A DNA stretch of 64,000 nt. Source: Pollutibacter soli. GTDB lineage: Bacteria; Bacteroidota; Bacteroidia; Chitinophagales; Chitinophagaceae. The stretch spans positions 62,001 through 126,000 of the forward strand of contig JARJHS010000002.1 in assembly GCA_029269725.1 (NCBI GenBank), written 5' to 3'. This document shows positions 46,422 to 55,681 of the stretch, one piece after another. Position numbers and translations under genes: made by a program. Every line of letters begins with the position of its first letter. Position 1 is the first letter of the stretch. Under the pieces are notes generated by a model that saw only the letters and a list, made by a program, of their open reading frames with translations, was not told where the DNA came from and did no database searches.

Positions 46422-46661
46422 ATGTGGACAGAACAAGACAATAAACTGTACAGAAAGTTTGAGTTCAGGAATTTTTCAGAAGCTTTTGGATTTATGACCC
46501 GCGTGGCTCTGATTGCGGAGAAAATGAATCATCATCCCTTGTGGACAAATGTGTACAATACCGTGGAGTTTTGGCTAAGCACGCATGATGCGGGAGATGT
46601 AGTAACGGAGAAGGATCGGAAGCTTGCGGCGGCAATTGACGCTTTAGTAAGTAGTGAGTAG
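46422..46661 (+). CDS. 4a-hydroxytetrahydrobiopterin dehydratase (PCD)
   Basis: 79 residues, short for the family (usually 95-110) but containing the full active-site pattern: Glu33, His37-His38-Pro39, Trp41 and His55 ([15 protein letters not shown]). It recycles oxidised pterin cofactors of aromatic amino acid hydroxylases. The start ATG at 46422 trims the usual N-terminus. The last codons and stop (VSSE-stop) are written by an AGTAAGTAGTGAG repeat arm, so the native C-terminus may have been altered by repeat invasion. Confidence 0.87.
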   Translation: MWTEQDNKLYRKFEFRNFSEAFGFMTRVALIAEKMNHHPLWTNVYNTVEFWLSTHDAGDVVTEKDRKLAAAIDALVSSE

Positions 46662-46670
46662 TGAGTAGGA
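46645..46670 (+). repeat. Left arm of a split inverted repeat (AGTAAGTAGTGAG type)
   Basis: AGTAAGTAGTGAGTAG repeated and ending AGTAGGA, overlapping the PCD stop. Its complement, with one mismatch over 26 bases, is at 48271-48299 beyond the insertion sequence and overlaps the rho stop codon. The two arms bracketed one short intergenic region before the IS arrived. Confidence 0.65.
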
Positions 46671-46795
46671 GTTTAAAGTTTTTAGTTTGCAGCATTCCAC
46701 TAGGGGAGCTGTCATCATTTGTTTGGAATCCATTTCCGGGAGTATTTAATTCTTTGTGTAAATAGTTTTACTAGTAACTGTATTGAAGTTAATCC

Positions 46796-46862
46796 ACCCG
46801 TTCAGGTGGAGCGAAGTGAGGCGGAGCGTAGCGGAGCCGAACGCAGCGGAACCTGAACGGGT
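46796..46862 (+). repeat. 12-bp perfect hairpin with GGAGCG-rich loop inside the IS leader
   Basis: ACCCGTTCAGGT (46796-46807) and ACCTGAACGGGT (46851-46862) enclose 43 bases of GGAGCGAAGTGAG/GCGGAGCGTAGCGGAG repeats. It stands 50 bp before the transposase ATG and could shield the transposase from outside transcription. The GC-rich loop is unlike its AT-rich surroundings. Confidence 0.6.
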
Positions 46863-46911
46863 ACGGCGGCAAATTTTGCCCTCCGTTTTTATTAACTTTA
46901 AATACAGTTTT

Positions 46912-48120
46912 ATGGACGAACAACAATCACATCTCCCGAAAGATTTTTTCAAGAAGTTTAAAAGCAAGGAAGACTTTCAATCATTTTTCAGTGAACTCTA
47001 CAAACAGGGTGTCGAAGAGATGCTTAAGGCAGAGCTTGATGAACACCTGGGGTATGAGAAGCACAGTAAAGAAGGGCACAACACAGGCAACAGCCGCAAT
47101 GGATCTTATTCCAAAAAGGTGAAGACAGAATCACTCGGTGATCTGGTATTAAACATCCCCAGGGACCGCAATAGTGATTTTGAACCGCAGCTGATCCCTA
47201 AAGGCTCACGCATGAGCGACAAGCTCGAAGAGGCCATCATCAGCATGTATAGTCGCGGTATGACGACTGCGGATATCTGTGATCACGTGAAAGAAATTTA
47301 TGGGACTGAAGTCAGTGAAGGCACCATATCCAATGTCACCCACCGGATTGTAGAACATATCAAAGAATGGCAAAACCGTCCGCTGGAACCAGTGTACCTG
47401 ACGGTGTGGATGGATGGCATTGTGCTTAAAATAAAGCAGAATGGCAAGTACATCAACAAATGCATTTATCTGGTCATCGGCCTTAAAAATGATGGGTTAA
47501 AAGAAGTGTTGGGCATGTGGGTCGCAGAGTCAGAGTCTGCTTCTTTCTGGATGAGTGTGCTCACAGATCTTAAAGCCAGAGGTGTGGAAGATATCCTGAT
47601 TGCATGTACAGACAATCTCAAAGGATTTACTGATGGCATTAAGGGCATTTTCCCTGATACGATCACACAACTTTGCATTGTTCACCAGATCCGCAACTCC
47701 TGCAAATACGTCGTATGGAAAGATAGAAAAGCTTTCTGCGCAGATCTGAAGATGATGTACGGTGCTGTTAATCGCCATACAGCAGAAGATGCTCTCCAGC
47801 AACTCGAACTGACTTGGGGATCAAAATACAAACATGCTATTCAATCCTGGCGTAACAACTGGGAAAATCTCACCAGTTATTTTGATTTTCCCCTGGAGAT
47901 CAGAAAGATAATTTACACTACCAATACCATCGAAAACCTCAATCGCGGAATCAGAAAATACATCAAAACCAAAGTACAGTTCACCGATGACATCGCAGCT
48001 CAAAAAGCAGTATATCTGGCCATTACCAACATCGAAAAAAAATGGAGCCAGATCCCTCAAAACTGGGGTCTCATTCTCCATCAGTTTGTAACTATCTTTG
48101 AAAACCGCTGCAGACTTTGA
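46912..48120 (+). CDS. IS256 family transposase
   Basis: 402 residues from ATG 46912 (MDEQQSHLPK); the in-frame upstream extension reads through the hairpin and is not protein-like. DDE residues: Asp in TVWMDGIV, Asp in ACTDNLKGF and Glu in NTIENLNRG; the CIVHQIRNS and helical insertion of the Mutator/IS256 family are present. No frameshift or stop, so the element may be active. Its closest relatives cannot be named without a search. Confidence 0.95.
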   Translation: MDEQQSHLPKDFFKKFKSKEDFQSFFSELYKQGVEEMLKAELDEHLGYEKHSKEGHNTGNSRNGSYSKKVKTESLGDLVLNIPRDRNSDFEPQLIPKGSRMSDKLEEAIISMYSRGMTTADICDHVKEIYGTEVSEGTISNVTHRIVEHIKEWQNRPLEPVYLTVWMDGIVLKIKQNGKYINKCIYLVIGLKNDGLKEVLGMWVAESESASFWMSVLTDLKARGVEDILIACTDNLKGFTDGIKGIFPDTITQLCIVHQIRNSCKYVVWKDRKAFCADLKMMYGAVNRHTAEDALQQLELTWGSKYKHAIQSWRNNWENLTSYFDFPLEIRKIIYTTNTIENLNRGIRKYIKTKVQFTDDIAAQKAVYLAITNIEKKWSQIPQNWGLILHQFVTIFENRCRL

Positions 48121-48195
48121 TACAGTTACTCATTCGATTTACACAGAATATTTTATACTCTCCCATTTCCGGATTTAAAACGTTCCAGATATTAA

Positions 48196-48236
48196 AAATC
48201 CCACAGTAGAAGTTTATACCAGCTAATGTGGGATTT
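48196..48236. terminator. Hairpin between the IS and rho
   Basis: AAATCCCACA (48196-48205) pairs with TGTGGGATTT (48227-48236), loop 21 bases, followed by GGTTTTATTT. It could terminate plus-strand transcription. It belongs to the ancestral intergenic region, outside the IS. Confidence 0.5.
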
Positions 48237-48270
48237 GGTTTTATTTACAGGATTTACCTTTTAGGGCTGT

Positions 48271-48299
48271 TCCTACTCACTACTCCCTACTTACTACTA
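48271..48299 (-). repeat. Right arm of the split inverted repeat, overlapping the rho stop
   Basis: TCCTACTCACTACTCCCTAC followed by TTACTACTA, complementary to the left arm at 46645-46670. The rho stop codon (48297-48299) lies in it. Confidence 0.65.
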
Positions 48300-49943
48300 T
48301 CTGTTCATATTCGTCAGGAACTCATAATTGTCTTTTGTTCCTCTCATTTGTTTCAGGATCAGGTTGAGTGCTTCTTCGCTGTTCATATCAGCAAGATGGT
48401 TTCGCAGTACCCAAAGACGCTGCAATACTTCTTTTTCAAGTAAAAGGTCTTCGCGGCGGGTAGACGAGCCCGTAAGGTCGATAGCAGGGAAAATACGTCT
48501 GTTGGCCAGGCGCCTGTCAAGTACAAGCTCCATGTTACCGGTACCTTTAAATTCTTCGAAGATTACTTCATCCATTTTGCTTCCTGTTTCAATAAGGGCC
48601 GTGGCAAGGATGGTCAGTGAACCTCCGTTTTCAATTTTACGGGCAGCACCAAAGAACTGTTTTGGTTTAAGTAGCGCGTTAGCTTCAACACCGCCTGACA
48701 ACACCTTACCGGAAGAAGGGGCAACTGTATTATGCGCGCGTGCAAGACGTGTAATAGAATCAAGCAATATAATTACATCGTGACCACATTCTACGAGGCG
48801 CTTTGCTTTCTGCAATGCAATGGAAGAAACTTTTACGTGTTTCTCTGCAGGCTCATCAAATGTGGATGCGATTACTTCTGCGCGAACGCTTCTTTCCATA
48901 TCGGTAACCTCTTCAGGACGCTCATCGATGAGTACAACCATCAGGTAGCAATCAGGATGGTTTTCCGCAATCGCATTAGCCACTTCTTTCAGCAACATTG
49001 TCTTACCAACTTTAGGCTGCGCTACGATAAGACCACGCTGACCCTTGCCGATAGGCGTAAATAAATCAATAAGCCTTGTGCTGTAGTTGTCCGATCTTGT
49101 AAAAAGATTCAGTTTCTCGAATGGAAATAACGGTGTCAGGTAGTCGAAAGGAACACGATCACGAACTTCTTCCGGAGACCTGTTATTGATGGTCTCCACT
49201 TTAAGTAGCGCAAAATACTTTTCACCTTCTTTGGGAGGCCTCACTGCACCGTATACTGTGTCACCGGTTTTTAAACCAAAAAGTTTTATCTGTGAGGGAG
49301 AAACATAAACATCATCAGGAGAAGAAAGATAGTTATAATCACTGCTGCGTAAAAATCCATACCCGTCAGGCATCATTTCCAGAACGCCTTCGCTAAGGAT
49401 AACGCCATCAAATTCGATATTAAAAAATTGTTCCTTCCTGTTTTGAAATTGCCTGGGGCTTGCCTCTGATTCCATTTCCTGTGGAACGGATACAGCTACT
49501 GCAGGTTCGGAAACAATTGTTTCATCACTGAAATTCTGTTCGGGCTGTTCATTATAATTTTCTTCGATAACCGGAGGAGGGGCAGTGAACTCGTCGGTTC
49601 CACGGCCCTTGCGAATAATTTTACGCTCTGGTTTTTTTTCTGGCTCCGGTTCAGCTACTGCCGCTTTCTTTTTTACTGCCCCCTTCTTTTCTCTTGACGG
49701 TTCGGCTTCAACAATAGCTTCTTCTGTAGAATTGGAAGTAGTAGTTTTTACTATCCTTTTTCTCGGGGTTTTTTCGTCTTTTTTACCTGCTGCTGTTTCG
49801 CTGTTCATCAGGGCTTGCTTATCGAGGATTTTGTAAATGAGCTCCTGTTTGTCAGATTTCTTAGCATGGGGAATTTTGAGCTGTTCAGCAATATCCAGCA
49901 GTTCGGGAACGAGCATGTCGTTCAATTGTAGGATGTCGTACAT
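48297..49943 (-). CDS. rho: Transcription termination factor Rho
   Basis: 548 residues, longer than the roughly 420 of E. coli because of a charged insertion. N-terminal Rho_N (SAP-like) domain ([27 protein letters not shown], 8-34). A Lys/Glu/Pro-rich low-complexity insert (about 60-160) is typical of Bacteroidota Rho. The cold-shock-like RNA-binding domain carries [24 protein letters not shown]. The RecA-like motor has Walker A QPKVGKT (about 307-313), [10 protein letters not shown] and the Q/R loops. Hexameric RNA helicase that ends transcription. Confidence 0.97.
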   Translation of the reverse strand: MYDILQLNDMLVPELLDIAEQLKIPHAKKSDKQELIYKILDKQALMNSETAAGKKDEKTPRKRIVKTTTSNSTEEAIVEAEPSREKKGAVKKKAAVAEPEPEKKPERKIIRKGRGTDEFTAPPPVIEENYNEQPEQNFSDETIVSEPAVAVSVPQEMESEASPRQFQNRKEQFFNIEFDGVILSEGVLEMMPDGYGFLRSSDYNYLSSPDDVYVSPSQIKLFGLKTGDTVYGAVRPPKEGEKYFALLKVETINNRSPEEVRDRVPFDYLTPLFPFEKLNLFTRSDNYSTRLIDLFTPIGKGQRGLIVAQPKVGKTMLLKEVANAIAENHPDCYLMVVLIDERPEEVTDMERSVRAEVIASTFDEPAEKHVKVSSIALQKAKRLVECGHDVIILLDSITRLARAHNTVAPSSGKVLSGGVEANALLKPKQFFGAARKIENGGSLTILATALIETGSKMDEVIFEEFKGTGNMELVLDRRLANRRIFPAIDLTGSSTRREDLLLEKEVLQRLWVLRNHLADMNSEEALNLILKQMRGTKDNYEFLTNMNR

Positions 49944-50176
49944 AAAATCACTTAAGTGTTAAGGCAACAATAGTGGAAACGGCCTTGAAAAATGAAATTT
50001 GAATTTGATTAAAGATTGATTGGAATCGGGTGTTACTGATGAGCCTGGGGAAATAGAGTTTAGATCTATCAGTTAAATTCCGTCACAATATTAATACTTG
50101 TTTTTTCAATAAGCAAAATTTTTTGCCTGAAACCCGCAGCCAACCTGTATTTTGAGGCGTTGCGCCCTGATAATCC

Positions 50177-51160
50177 TTACTGCACCAGTGTCGGACCAAG
50201 GCGCCCTGCTTCATAGTCTGCAATATTCTGAAAGGTGACCTGCGCAATTTTCGTCAGGGCTTCGTCTGTAAAAAAGGCCTGGTGTGCTGTGATTAATACA
50301 TTTGGAAAGGACATCAGGCGCATGATCTGATCATCCGAAATGATGTCTGCAGACAGGTCACGGAAAAAAAGTTTATCCTCCTGCTCGTAAACATCGAGTG
50401 CCAGGTTGCCAATATGCCCGCTCTTCAAACCTTCTATAACTGCGGAAGTATCAATTAACGCACCGCGCCCGGTGTTTACAATCATCACACCTGTTTTCAT
50501 TGTTTTGATGCTTTCTTTGTTGACCAGGTGTTTTGTTTTTTCGTTAAGAGGACAATGGAGGGAAATAATATCTGAATTAGAAAACAGCTCATCCAGGGGC
50601 ACAAATTTCAGATCAGCATTTTCCAGTTCAGGGTTTGCTATCAGATCAAATGCAAGAATCCTGCACCCGAAACCCAACATATTTTTTGCAAAACATTGAC
50701 CGATTTTACCCATACCCACAACGCCGACTGTTTTGCCGTGCAGATCGAAGCCGAGAAGATTCACGAGGGAAAAGTTCCCGTCACGGACACGGTTATAAGC
50801 CTTGTGCGTTTTCCTGTTTAAGGTAAGGATCAGCGCGACGGTATGTTCTGCAACTGCATACGGCGAATACTCGGGTACTCTTGCCGTTTTTATACCTGCA
50901 GCATTTGCCGCTGCAATGTCTACGTTATTAAATCCGGCACAACGTAGCAGCAGTAGTTTTATACCGAGCCGCTCCAGCTTGTGCACAACAGTGGCGTTCA
51001 CCTGGTCATTTACAAATACACATATTGCGTCTGAGCCTGAGGCTAGTTCCGCGGTATCGGGCTGAAGTGATACGTCGAAATAGACCAGTTGATGATTCTG
51101 GTTGTATTTATCAAAATATTGCCGATCATAGGGTTGCGTGGAGAAGAATGCAATTTTCAT
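50177..51160 (-). CDS. ldhA: D-lactate dehydrogenase-type 2-hydroxyacid dehydrogenase
   Basis: 327 residues. NAD-binding GVVGMGKIGQCFAKN, catalytic Arg in NTGRGALID, Glu in DVYEQEDKLF and His in ITAHQAFFTDEAL. The AHQAFFTxEAL ending and DVYEQE are typical of fermentative D-lactate dehydrogenase (LdhA). It reduces pyruvate to D-lactate in the cytosol. Divergent from asnS. Confidence 0.9.
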   Translation of the reverse strand: MKIAFFSTQPYDRQYFDKYNQNHQLVYFDVSLQPDTAELASGSDAICVFVNDQVNATVVHKLERLGIKLLLLRCAGFNNVDIAAANAAGIKTARVPEYSPYAVAEHTVALILTLNRKTHKAYNRVRDGNFSLVNLLGFDLHGKTVGVVGMGKIGQCFAKNMLGFGCRILAFDLIANPELENADLKFVPLDELFSNSDIISLHCPLNEKTKHLVNKESIKTMKTGVMIVNTGRGALIDTSAVIEGLKSGHIGNLALDVYEQEDKLFFRDLSADIISDDQIMRLMSFPNVLITAHQAFFTDEALTKIAQVTFQNIADYEAGRLGPTLVQ

Positions 51161-51214
51161 ATGGTCAAATTAGTGTATAAAGCCGTTTAACCAGCTGATT
51201 TCTGCCTGATAGTT

Positions 51215-51222
51215 TATATTTG
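51215..51222 (+). promoter_or_regulatory. asnS -7 promoter element
   Basis: TATATTTG matches TAnnTTTG; the asnS ATG follows 21 bases later. Confidence 0.5.
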
Positions 51223-51243
51223 CGGTCTTTTTAAGATCGGGAT

Positions 51244-52680
51244 ATGTTTAACAAACGCACAAAGATTAAGGATTTACTTAGCTGGACGCCAGATGGCCAG
51301 GAAGTTACCGTCATGGGTTGGGTTCGCTCATTCAGAAATAACCAGTTCATTGCGTTGAATGATGGTTCTACCAATCAGAACCTTCAGGTGTTTGCTGAAT
51401 TAGGAAAATTTGATGACCAGTTATTGAAGCGTTTTACCACCAGTGCATCATTAAAAATACAGGGTCACCTGGTTGCTTCGCTGGGTAAGGGACAAGTGAT
51501 GGAGCTGAAGGCTGATCATATTGAAGTGCTGGGTGATTCTGACGGTGAAGCATATCCGTTGCAACCTAAAAAACATAGCCTGGAATTTTTGCGAGAGATA
51601 GCTCACCTCAGATTCAGGACAAATACATTCAGTTCGGTATTTCGCATTCGTCATTCTCTTGCCTTTGCCGTCCACCAGTTTTTTAATGATAAAGGGTTTG
51701 TGTACCTGCATACGCCCATCATCACAGCAAGTGATGCCGAAGGTGCAGGAGAAATGTTCAGGGTTACTACGCTTCCGTTTGACAACCCCCCGCGCAATGA
51801 AGACGGAACAGTAAATTTTACCGAAGATTTTTTTGGCAAGAGCACCAACCTTACGGTGAGTGGCCAGCTTGAGGGAGAGCTTGGCGCAACGGCGCTGGGA
51901 GAAATTTATACGTTCGGACCAACTTTCCGTGCAGAGAATAGTAACACCTCCCGCCACCTGGCTGAATTCTGGATGATTGAACCCGAGATGGCTTTTTTTG
52001 ATCTGGAAGACAACATGAATCTTGCAGAGGAATTTATTCATTACCTGATCAGCTATGTAATGAAGAATAATCCCCAGGATCTTGAATTTTTATCTCAGCG
52101 TCTTACTGAAGAAGAAAAACAATTGCCGCAGGATAAAAGAAGCGAGATGACCTTGCTTGAGAAACTGGCATTTGTAAATGATAATGTTTTTGAGCGCATC
52201 ACTTATACAGAAGCCGTGGATATTCTCCTCAATTCTCCGGCGTATAAAAAGAAAAAATTCCAGTATGAAGTAAAGTGGGGTATCGACTTGCAGAGTGAAC
52301 ATGAACGTTACCTCGTTGAAAAACATTTTAAGAAGCCAGTAATAGTTACAAATTATCCGAAGGATATCAAGGCATTTTATATGCGCCAGAATGATGACGG
52401 AAAAACCGTCGCTGCGATGGATATACTTGCACCCGGTATCGGAGAGATCGTTGGTGGTTCACAACGTGAGGAGCGTATGGATAAGCTGGTGGAACGTATG
52501 GAACAGATGCACGTTCCTGCCGATGAACTTTGGTGGTATCTCGATACGCGCAGATTTGGTACGGTACCGCACGCTGGTTTTGGTCTGGGCTTCGAACGTA
52601 TGGTGCAATTTGTTACGGGCATGACAAATATCCGCGATGTAATTGCGTTCCCCCGCGCACCGAAACAAGCAGAATTCTGA
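51244..52680 (+). CDS. asnS: Asparagine-tRNA ligase
   Basis: 478 residues. N-terminal OB-fold anticodon-binding domain ([20 protein letters not shown]), then a class II catalytic core: motif 2 with Arg229 ([20 protein letters not shown]), AsnRS-type loop, and motif 3 with Arg452 ([14 protein letters not shown]). A C-terminal [16 protein letters not shown] is characteristic of AsnRS over AspRS. Its stop is one base from the stop of the convergent Usp gene. Confidence 0.96.
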   Translation: MFNKRTKIKDLLSWTPDGQEVTVMGWVRSFRNNQFIALNDGSTNQNLQVFAELGKFDDQLLKRFTTSASLKIQGHLVASLGKGQVMELKADHIEVLGDSDGEAYPLQPKKHSLEFLREIAHLRFRTNTFSSVFRIRHSLAFAVHQFFNDKGFVYLHTPIITASDAEGAGEMFRVTTLPFDNPPRNEDGTVNFTEDFFGKSTNLTVSGQLEGELGATALGEIYTFGPTFRAENSNTSRHLAEFWMIEPEMAFFDLEDNMNLAEEFIHYLISYVMKNNPQDLEFLSQRLTEEEKQLPQDKRSEMTLLEKLAFVNDNVFERITYTEAVDILLNSPAYKKKKFQYEVKWGIDLQSEHERYLVEKHFKKPVIVTNYPKDIKAFYMRQNDDGKTVAAMDILAPGIGEIVGGSQREERMDKLVERMEQMHVPADELWWYLDTRRFGTVPHAGFGLGFERMVQFVTGMTNIRDVIAFPRAPKQAEF

Positions 52681-52681
52681 T

Positions 52682-53506
52682 TTAACCGTGAATCGAACAG
52701 ATCGGTATATGTGAGTGAAACACCAGGTCTGCCGTATGGCTTTTCTGAAAAAGTGTTTCCAGGAGAGAATGCTTTTTGGGAATATTAATTATCAGGTCCA
52801 GGTTGTTTTTTTCCGCGAAATCATGGATGCCTTTTTCAAAATCGGCATTATCTATAAAATGATATTCAGGATTCAATTGATCAAGTGCCTGGTGGAGATG
52901 AAAATTCTCTGAGAGCGTCTCTGGTTTAAAATTCTTTTCCTCTTTATCAATATTTAATACAAATAGTTTTGCTCCAAAGACGGTACAAATTTCTTTTACA
53001 TAATTTACCGGCAGCGTTTCTTTTACAGATTTGAGGTCAACAGCCAGGCCAATTTTTTCTATCTTCCTGTATTTCGCACCGGGAGGTACAACAATAACAG
53101 GGCATCGCAATGTTTTTATAGCGCTTAGTGTATTACTTCCCAGGAAAACTCTTTCTAATCCTCCGGAGCCGCGGGTTCCCATTACAACAGCGAAAGGATG
53201 TATATCTGATACAGCGGCTTCCAATTCTTCATTTACCATACCCTGTGCGCAAACTGATGTTATCTCCTGTGTTCCGGGATTAACCCGTTCAAGTCCGGCG
53301 GTTAATTCTTTCAGGTGATCTTCACTAATTTTTTTCAACTCCTCATAGGGCATCGTGATCATCGGGATCTCACTCATCGATACGGGTAATTGAAACGCGT
53401 GAAATAATACCAGCTGTGCACCCAGTTGGTTTGAAAGTTCGGCTGCGTAGTGCAAGGCATTTATAGAAACAGGTGAAAAGTCGGTTGGAACCAGAATCTT
53501 TTTCAT
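52682..53506 (-). CDS. Tandem universal stress protein (UspA family)
   Basis: 274 residues made of two Usp folds. The first (1-142) starts KKILVPTDFSPVSINALHYAAEL and keeps the ATP-binding motif GTRGSGGLERVFLGSNT. The second (about 150-274) lacks a clear ATP motif, a common pattern in which one half is degenerate. Cytosolic stress-response protein of unspecified target. Confidence 0.92.
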   Translation of the reverse strand: MKKILVPTDFSPVSINALHYAAELSNQLGAQLVLFHAFQLPVSMSEIPMITMPYEELKKISEDHLKELTAGLERVNPGTQEITSVCAQGMVNEELEAAVSDIHPFAVVMGTRGSGGLERVFLGSNTLSAIKTLRCPVIVVPPGAKYRKIEKIGLAVDLKSVKETLPVNYVKEICTVFGAKLFVLNIDKEEKNFKPETLSENFHLHQALDQLNPEYHFIDNADFEKGIHDFAEKNNLDLIINIPKKHSLLETLFQKSHTADLVFHSHIPICSIHG

Positions 53507-53557
53507 TGCTTGCGAGGTTGGAGGAACAAGTTAATCATAACCCGCAAGATTTCACAT

Positions 53558-54634
53558 TTATTCAATGTTGTGATTTGGTTTTTGCTGGTAGATCCTGATC
53601 CGTCGGGCTACGTCTTCACGCACATTGAGATAAAACAGATTGAAATCTCCGATATGGTAGTTCTTCTGGAAGTAAAAAACACCTCCCTTGAATTTCGGTT
53701 TGGAGATCCAGAGCGCATTTCCTGCAACTACAGTACTGTTGGGATGCTCTGCGATCGAGTTAAATTTATAAAGTATTGCTCCTTTATGTAAATCTCTGGT
53801 GGCGACCTCGGTCCCCGGCGTCCATGTTACCGGATTGGTAGTGATAAGACTGGTGTCTTCATTTGATACACCATTTTTCAGGTAGCCGTTACGGTAAGTT
53901 CTCCAGGAAGTAATACATCCCGTGGAAAGACTATCCTGGCACGGTGGTATCGAGGTATAAAAATTTTTTTCTACAGGCATTCCTACGAGGTAAGCACAAA
54001 CGAGTTGTGATCGCAGTGGTTTGTCTTCAAAAAATTCTTTGATCAATTTTTTTGCATGCGTGGTGCCCTGGCTATGTGATGCTATTATGATGGGTCTACC
54101 ATGATTTAAACTATCGAGGTAATATTGAAATGCAGCACGAACGTCATTATATGCAAAATCAAATGCATTTTGCCTGGTCGTTGAATCTTTTTCGTAATAC
54201 ATCTGCAGGTACGCCTGGCGGTAACGCGGTGCATATACTTTGCAACTTGCATTAAATATACTTGCCTGGTAAAGAATGCTGCTTCGGTCTGTTTTGTTGT
54301 TTATGAATTCATCTTCCAGAGGAGCATTTGTAAGATGAATTTCATTTTTCCCTGTAAATGTTGTGGGATGAATAAAAAACACATCAGCTGAAGTATCCCC
54401 TGGAATGGAGTGAAGCGGAATAGGTACGCTGTCAGATGGATCCACTTTTAAGGGGTGGGCTGCCCAGTATTTGAGGTTGGAGTAATCCGGTCCTGCGTGT
54501 TTTATTGTTTTCAATGGCGTGTATTGCGTAGCTACCTGTTGGGAGCAGGATAAAAAAATAAAGGTTATTACAGTGGGGGTGATGTATTTTAAAAATGGGG
54601 CTACAGGCAACACGCAAGTTTTCTTTATACTCAA
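53558..54634 (-). CDS. DUF3089 alpha/beta-hydrolase-like lipoprotein
   Basis: 358 residues. Lipoprotein signal with Cys30 (FIFLSC). DUF3089 blocks: DVFFIHPTTFTG (84-95), YAPRYRQAYL and the nucleophile elbow ASHSQGT with Ser188. Predicted esterase or lipase-like enzyme of the envelope; no substrate known. Only 39 bp separate its start from that of the divergent 2OG oxygenase gene. Confidence 0.87.
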   Translation of the reverse strand: MSIKKTCVLPVAPFLKYITPTVITFIFLSCSQQVATQYTPLKTIKHAGPDYSNLKYWAAHPLKVDPSDSVPIPLHSIPGDTSADVFFIHPTTFTGKNEIHLTNAPLEDEFINNKTDRSSILYQASIFNASCKVYAPRYRQAYLQMYYEKDSTTRQNAFDFAYNDVRAAFQYYLDSLNHGRPIIIASHSQGTTHAKKLIKEFFEDKPLRSQLVCAYLVGMPVEKNFYTSIPPCQDSLSTGCITSWRTYRNGYLKNGVSNEDTSLITTNPVTWTPGTEVATRDLHKGAILYKFNSIAEHPNSTVVAGNALWISKPKFKGGVFYFQKNYHIGDFNLFYLNVREDVARRIRIYQQKPNHNIE

Positions 54635-54673
54635 AAATATGTTTTGTAATTTTTCCCGATAATTAAAGATACC

Positions 54674-55618
54674 ATGAATATACCAGTGGTTGACCTCTCA
54701 CAATTTCTTTCAGGAACTGTTAACAATCGGAAGGCTTTTTCTGAAGAGCTTGGAAAAGCGTATGAAGAAGTGGGTTTTGTGGCTGTCAAGAATCATGGAA
54801 TTTCAGAAGATCTTATCAGGCGATTGTATGAGAATGTGCAGATTTTTTTCTCCTTACCATTAGAAAAGAAGAAAAAATATGAAATTCCAGGGCTTGCTGG
54901 TCAAAGGGGATATACATCTTTTGGAAGAGAACATGCAAAGGGTAGCCAGGCGCCGGATCTTAAGGAATTTTTCCAGTACGGACAAACGGTTGCGGGCGAT
55001 TCTGAGTTTGCGGAAGAATATCCTGATAATGTAGATGTCAACGAAGTCGAAGATTTTAATGCGTCTTTTTTTGAATCTTATCGGGCGTTTGAAAAATCCG
55101 GGAGTGCATTGTTACAGGCGATTTCTATTTACCTGGGACTGAATGAAGATTATTTTGCAGCACCTATAGAAGAGGGTAATTCGATATTGAGGGCAATACA
55201 TTATCCTCCAATCACAGCTGAGCCCGCTTCAGCGATCCGGGCAGAGCAGCATGAAGACATTAACCTGATTACACTGCTTGTCGGGGCGTCCGCGGAAGGA
55301 TTACAGATTTTGACAAAACAAAATGAATGGGTGCCGGTGACTGCACTTCCCGGACAAATTGTAGTGAACGTAGGAGATATGTTACAGAGATTAACTAATA
55401 ATAAATTAAGAAGTACTACCCACCGGGTGGTTAATCCTCCTCGTGATTTGTGGCATACTTCCAGATTTTCAATTCCTTTTTTTCTTCACCCGAAAAGTGG
55501 AATGTCTTTGGCTTGCCTCGAAAGTTGTATCGATGAAAATCATCCAAAGGCATATCCTGATTGTACAGCAGGAGAATACCTGGACGAGCGACTGAGAGAG
55601 ATCGGGTTAAAAAAATAA
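54674..55618 (+). CDS. Isopenicillin N synthase family 2-oxoglutarate/Fe(II) dioxygenase
   Basis: 314 residues. N-terminal DIOX_N region (IPVVDLSQFLSG, GFVAVKNHGISEDLI) and a double-stranded beta-helix with iron ligands His193, Asp195 (EQHEDIN) and His250 (STTHRVV), plus the 2-oxoglutarate/substrate motif Arg264-x-Ser266 (RFS). Substrate cannot be deduced. Related bacterial enzymes include ethylene-forming and flavonoid-type oxygenases. Confidence 0.92.
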   Translation: MNIPVVDLSQFLSGTVNNRKAFSEELGKAYEEVGFVAVKNHGISEDLIRRLYENVQIFFSLPLEKKKKYEIPGLAGQRGYTSFGREHAKGSQAPDLKEFFQYGQTVAGDSEFAEEYPDNVDVNEVEDFNASFFESYRAFEKSGSALLQAISIYLGLNEDYFAAPIEEGNSILRAIHYPPITAEPASAIRAEQHEDINLITLLVGASAEGLQILTKQNEWVPVTALPGQIVVNVGDMLQRLTNNKLRSTTHRVVNPPRDLWHTSRFSIPFFLHPKSGMSLACLESCIDENHPKAYPDCTAGEYLDERLREIGLKK

Positions 55619-55681
55619 TTTTACTGACGAGAAGTGCGGCAGATTTATGTGTGCTTTATTATATAAATATTTGTTGCAAGG

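Larger units (their letters stand above)
46751..48148 (+). mobile_element. IS256-family insertion sequence, apparently intact
   Basis: The left end (TGTGTAAATAGTTTTAC then TAGTAACTGTAT, from about 46751) and the complement of the right end (TGTGTAAATCGAATGAGTAACTGTAT, 48121-48148) form imperfect terminal inverted repeats around one transposase gene. The flanks TATTTAAT (46743-46750) and TATTTTAT (48149-48156) could be an 8-bp target duplication with one mismatch. Exact ends are uncertain by a few bases. It lies in the gap between the convergent genes for PCD and Rho. Confidence 0.85.

Noticed and set aside
46783-46911. Longer N-terminus for the transposase
   Set aside because: The extension is a translation of the GGAGCG-rich hairpin; IS256 transposases start near MDEQQ.
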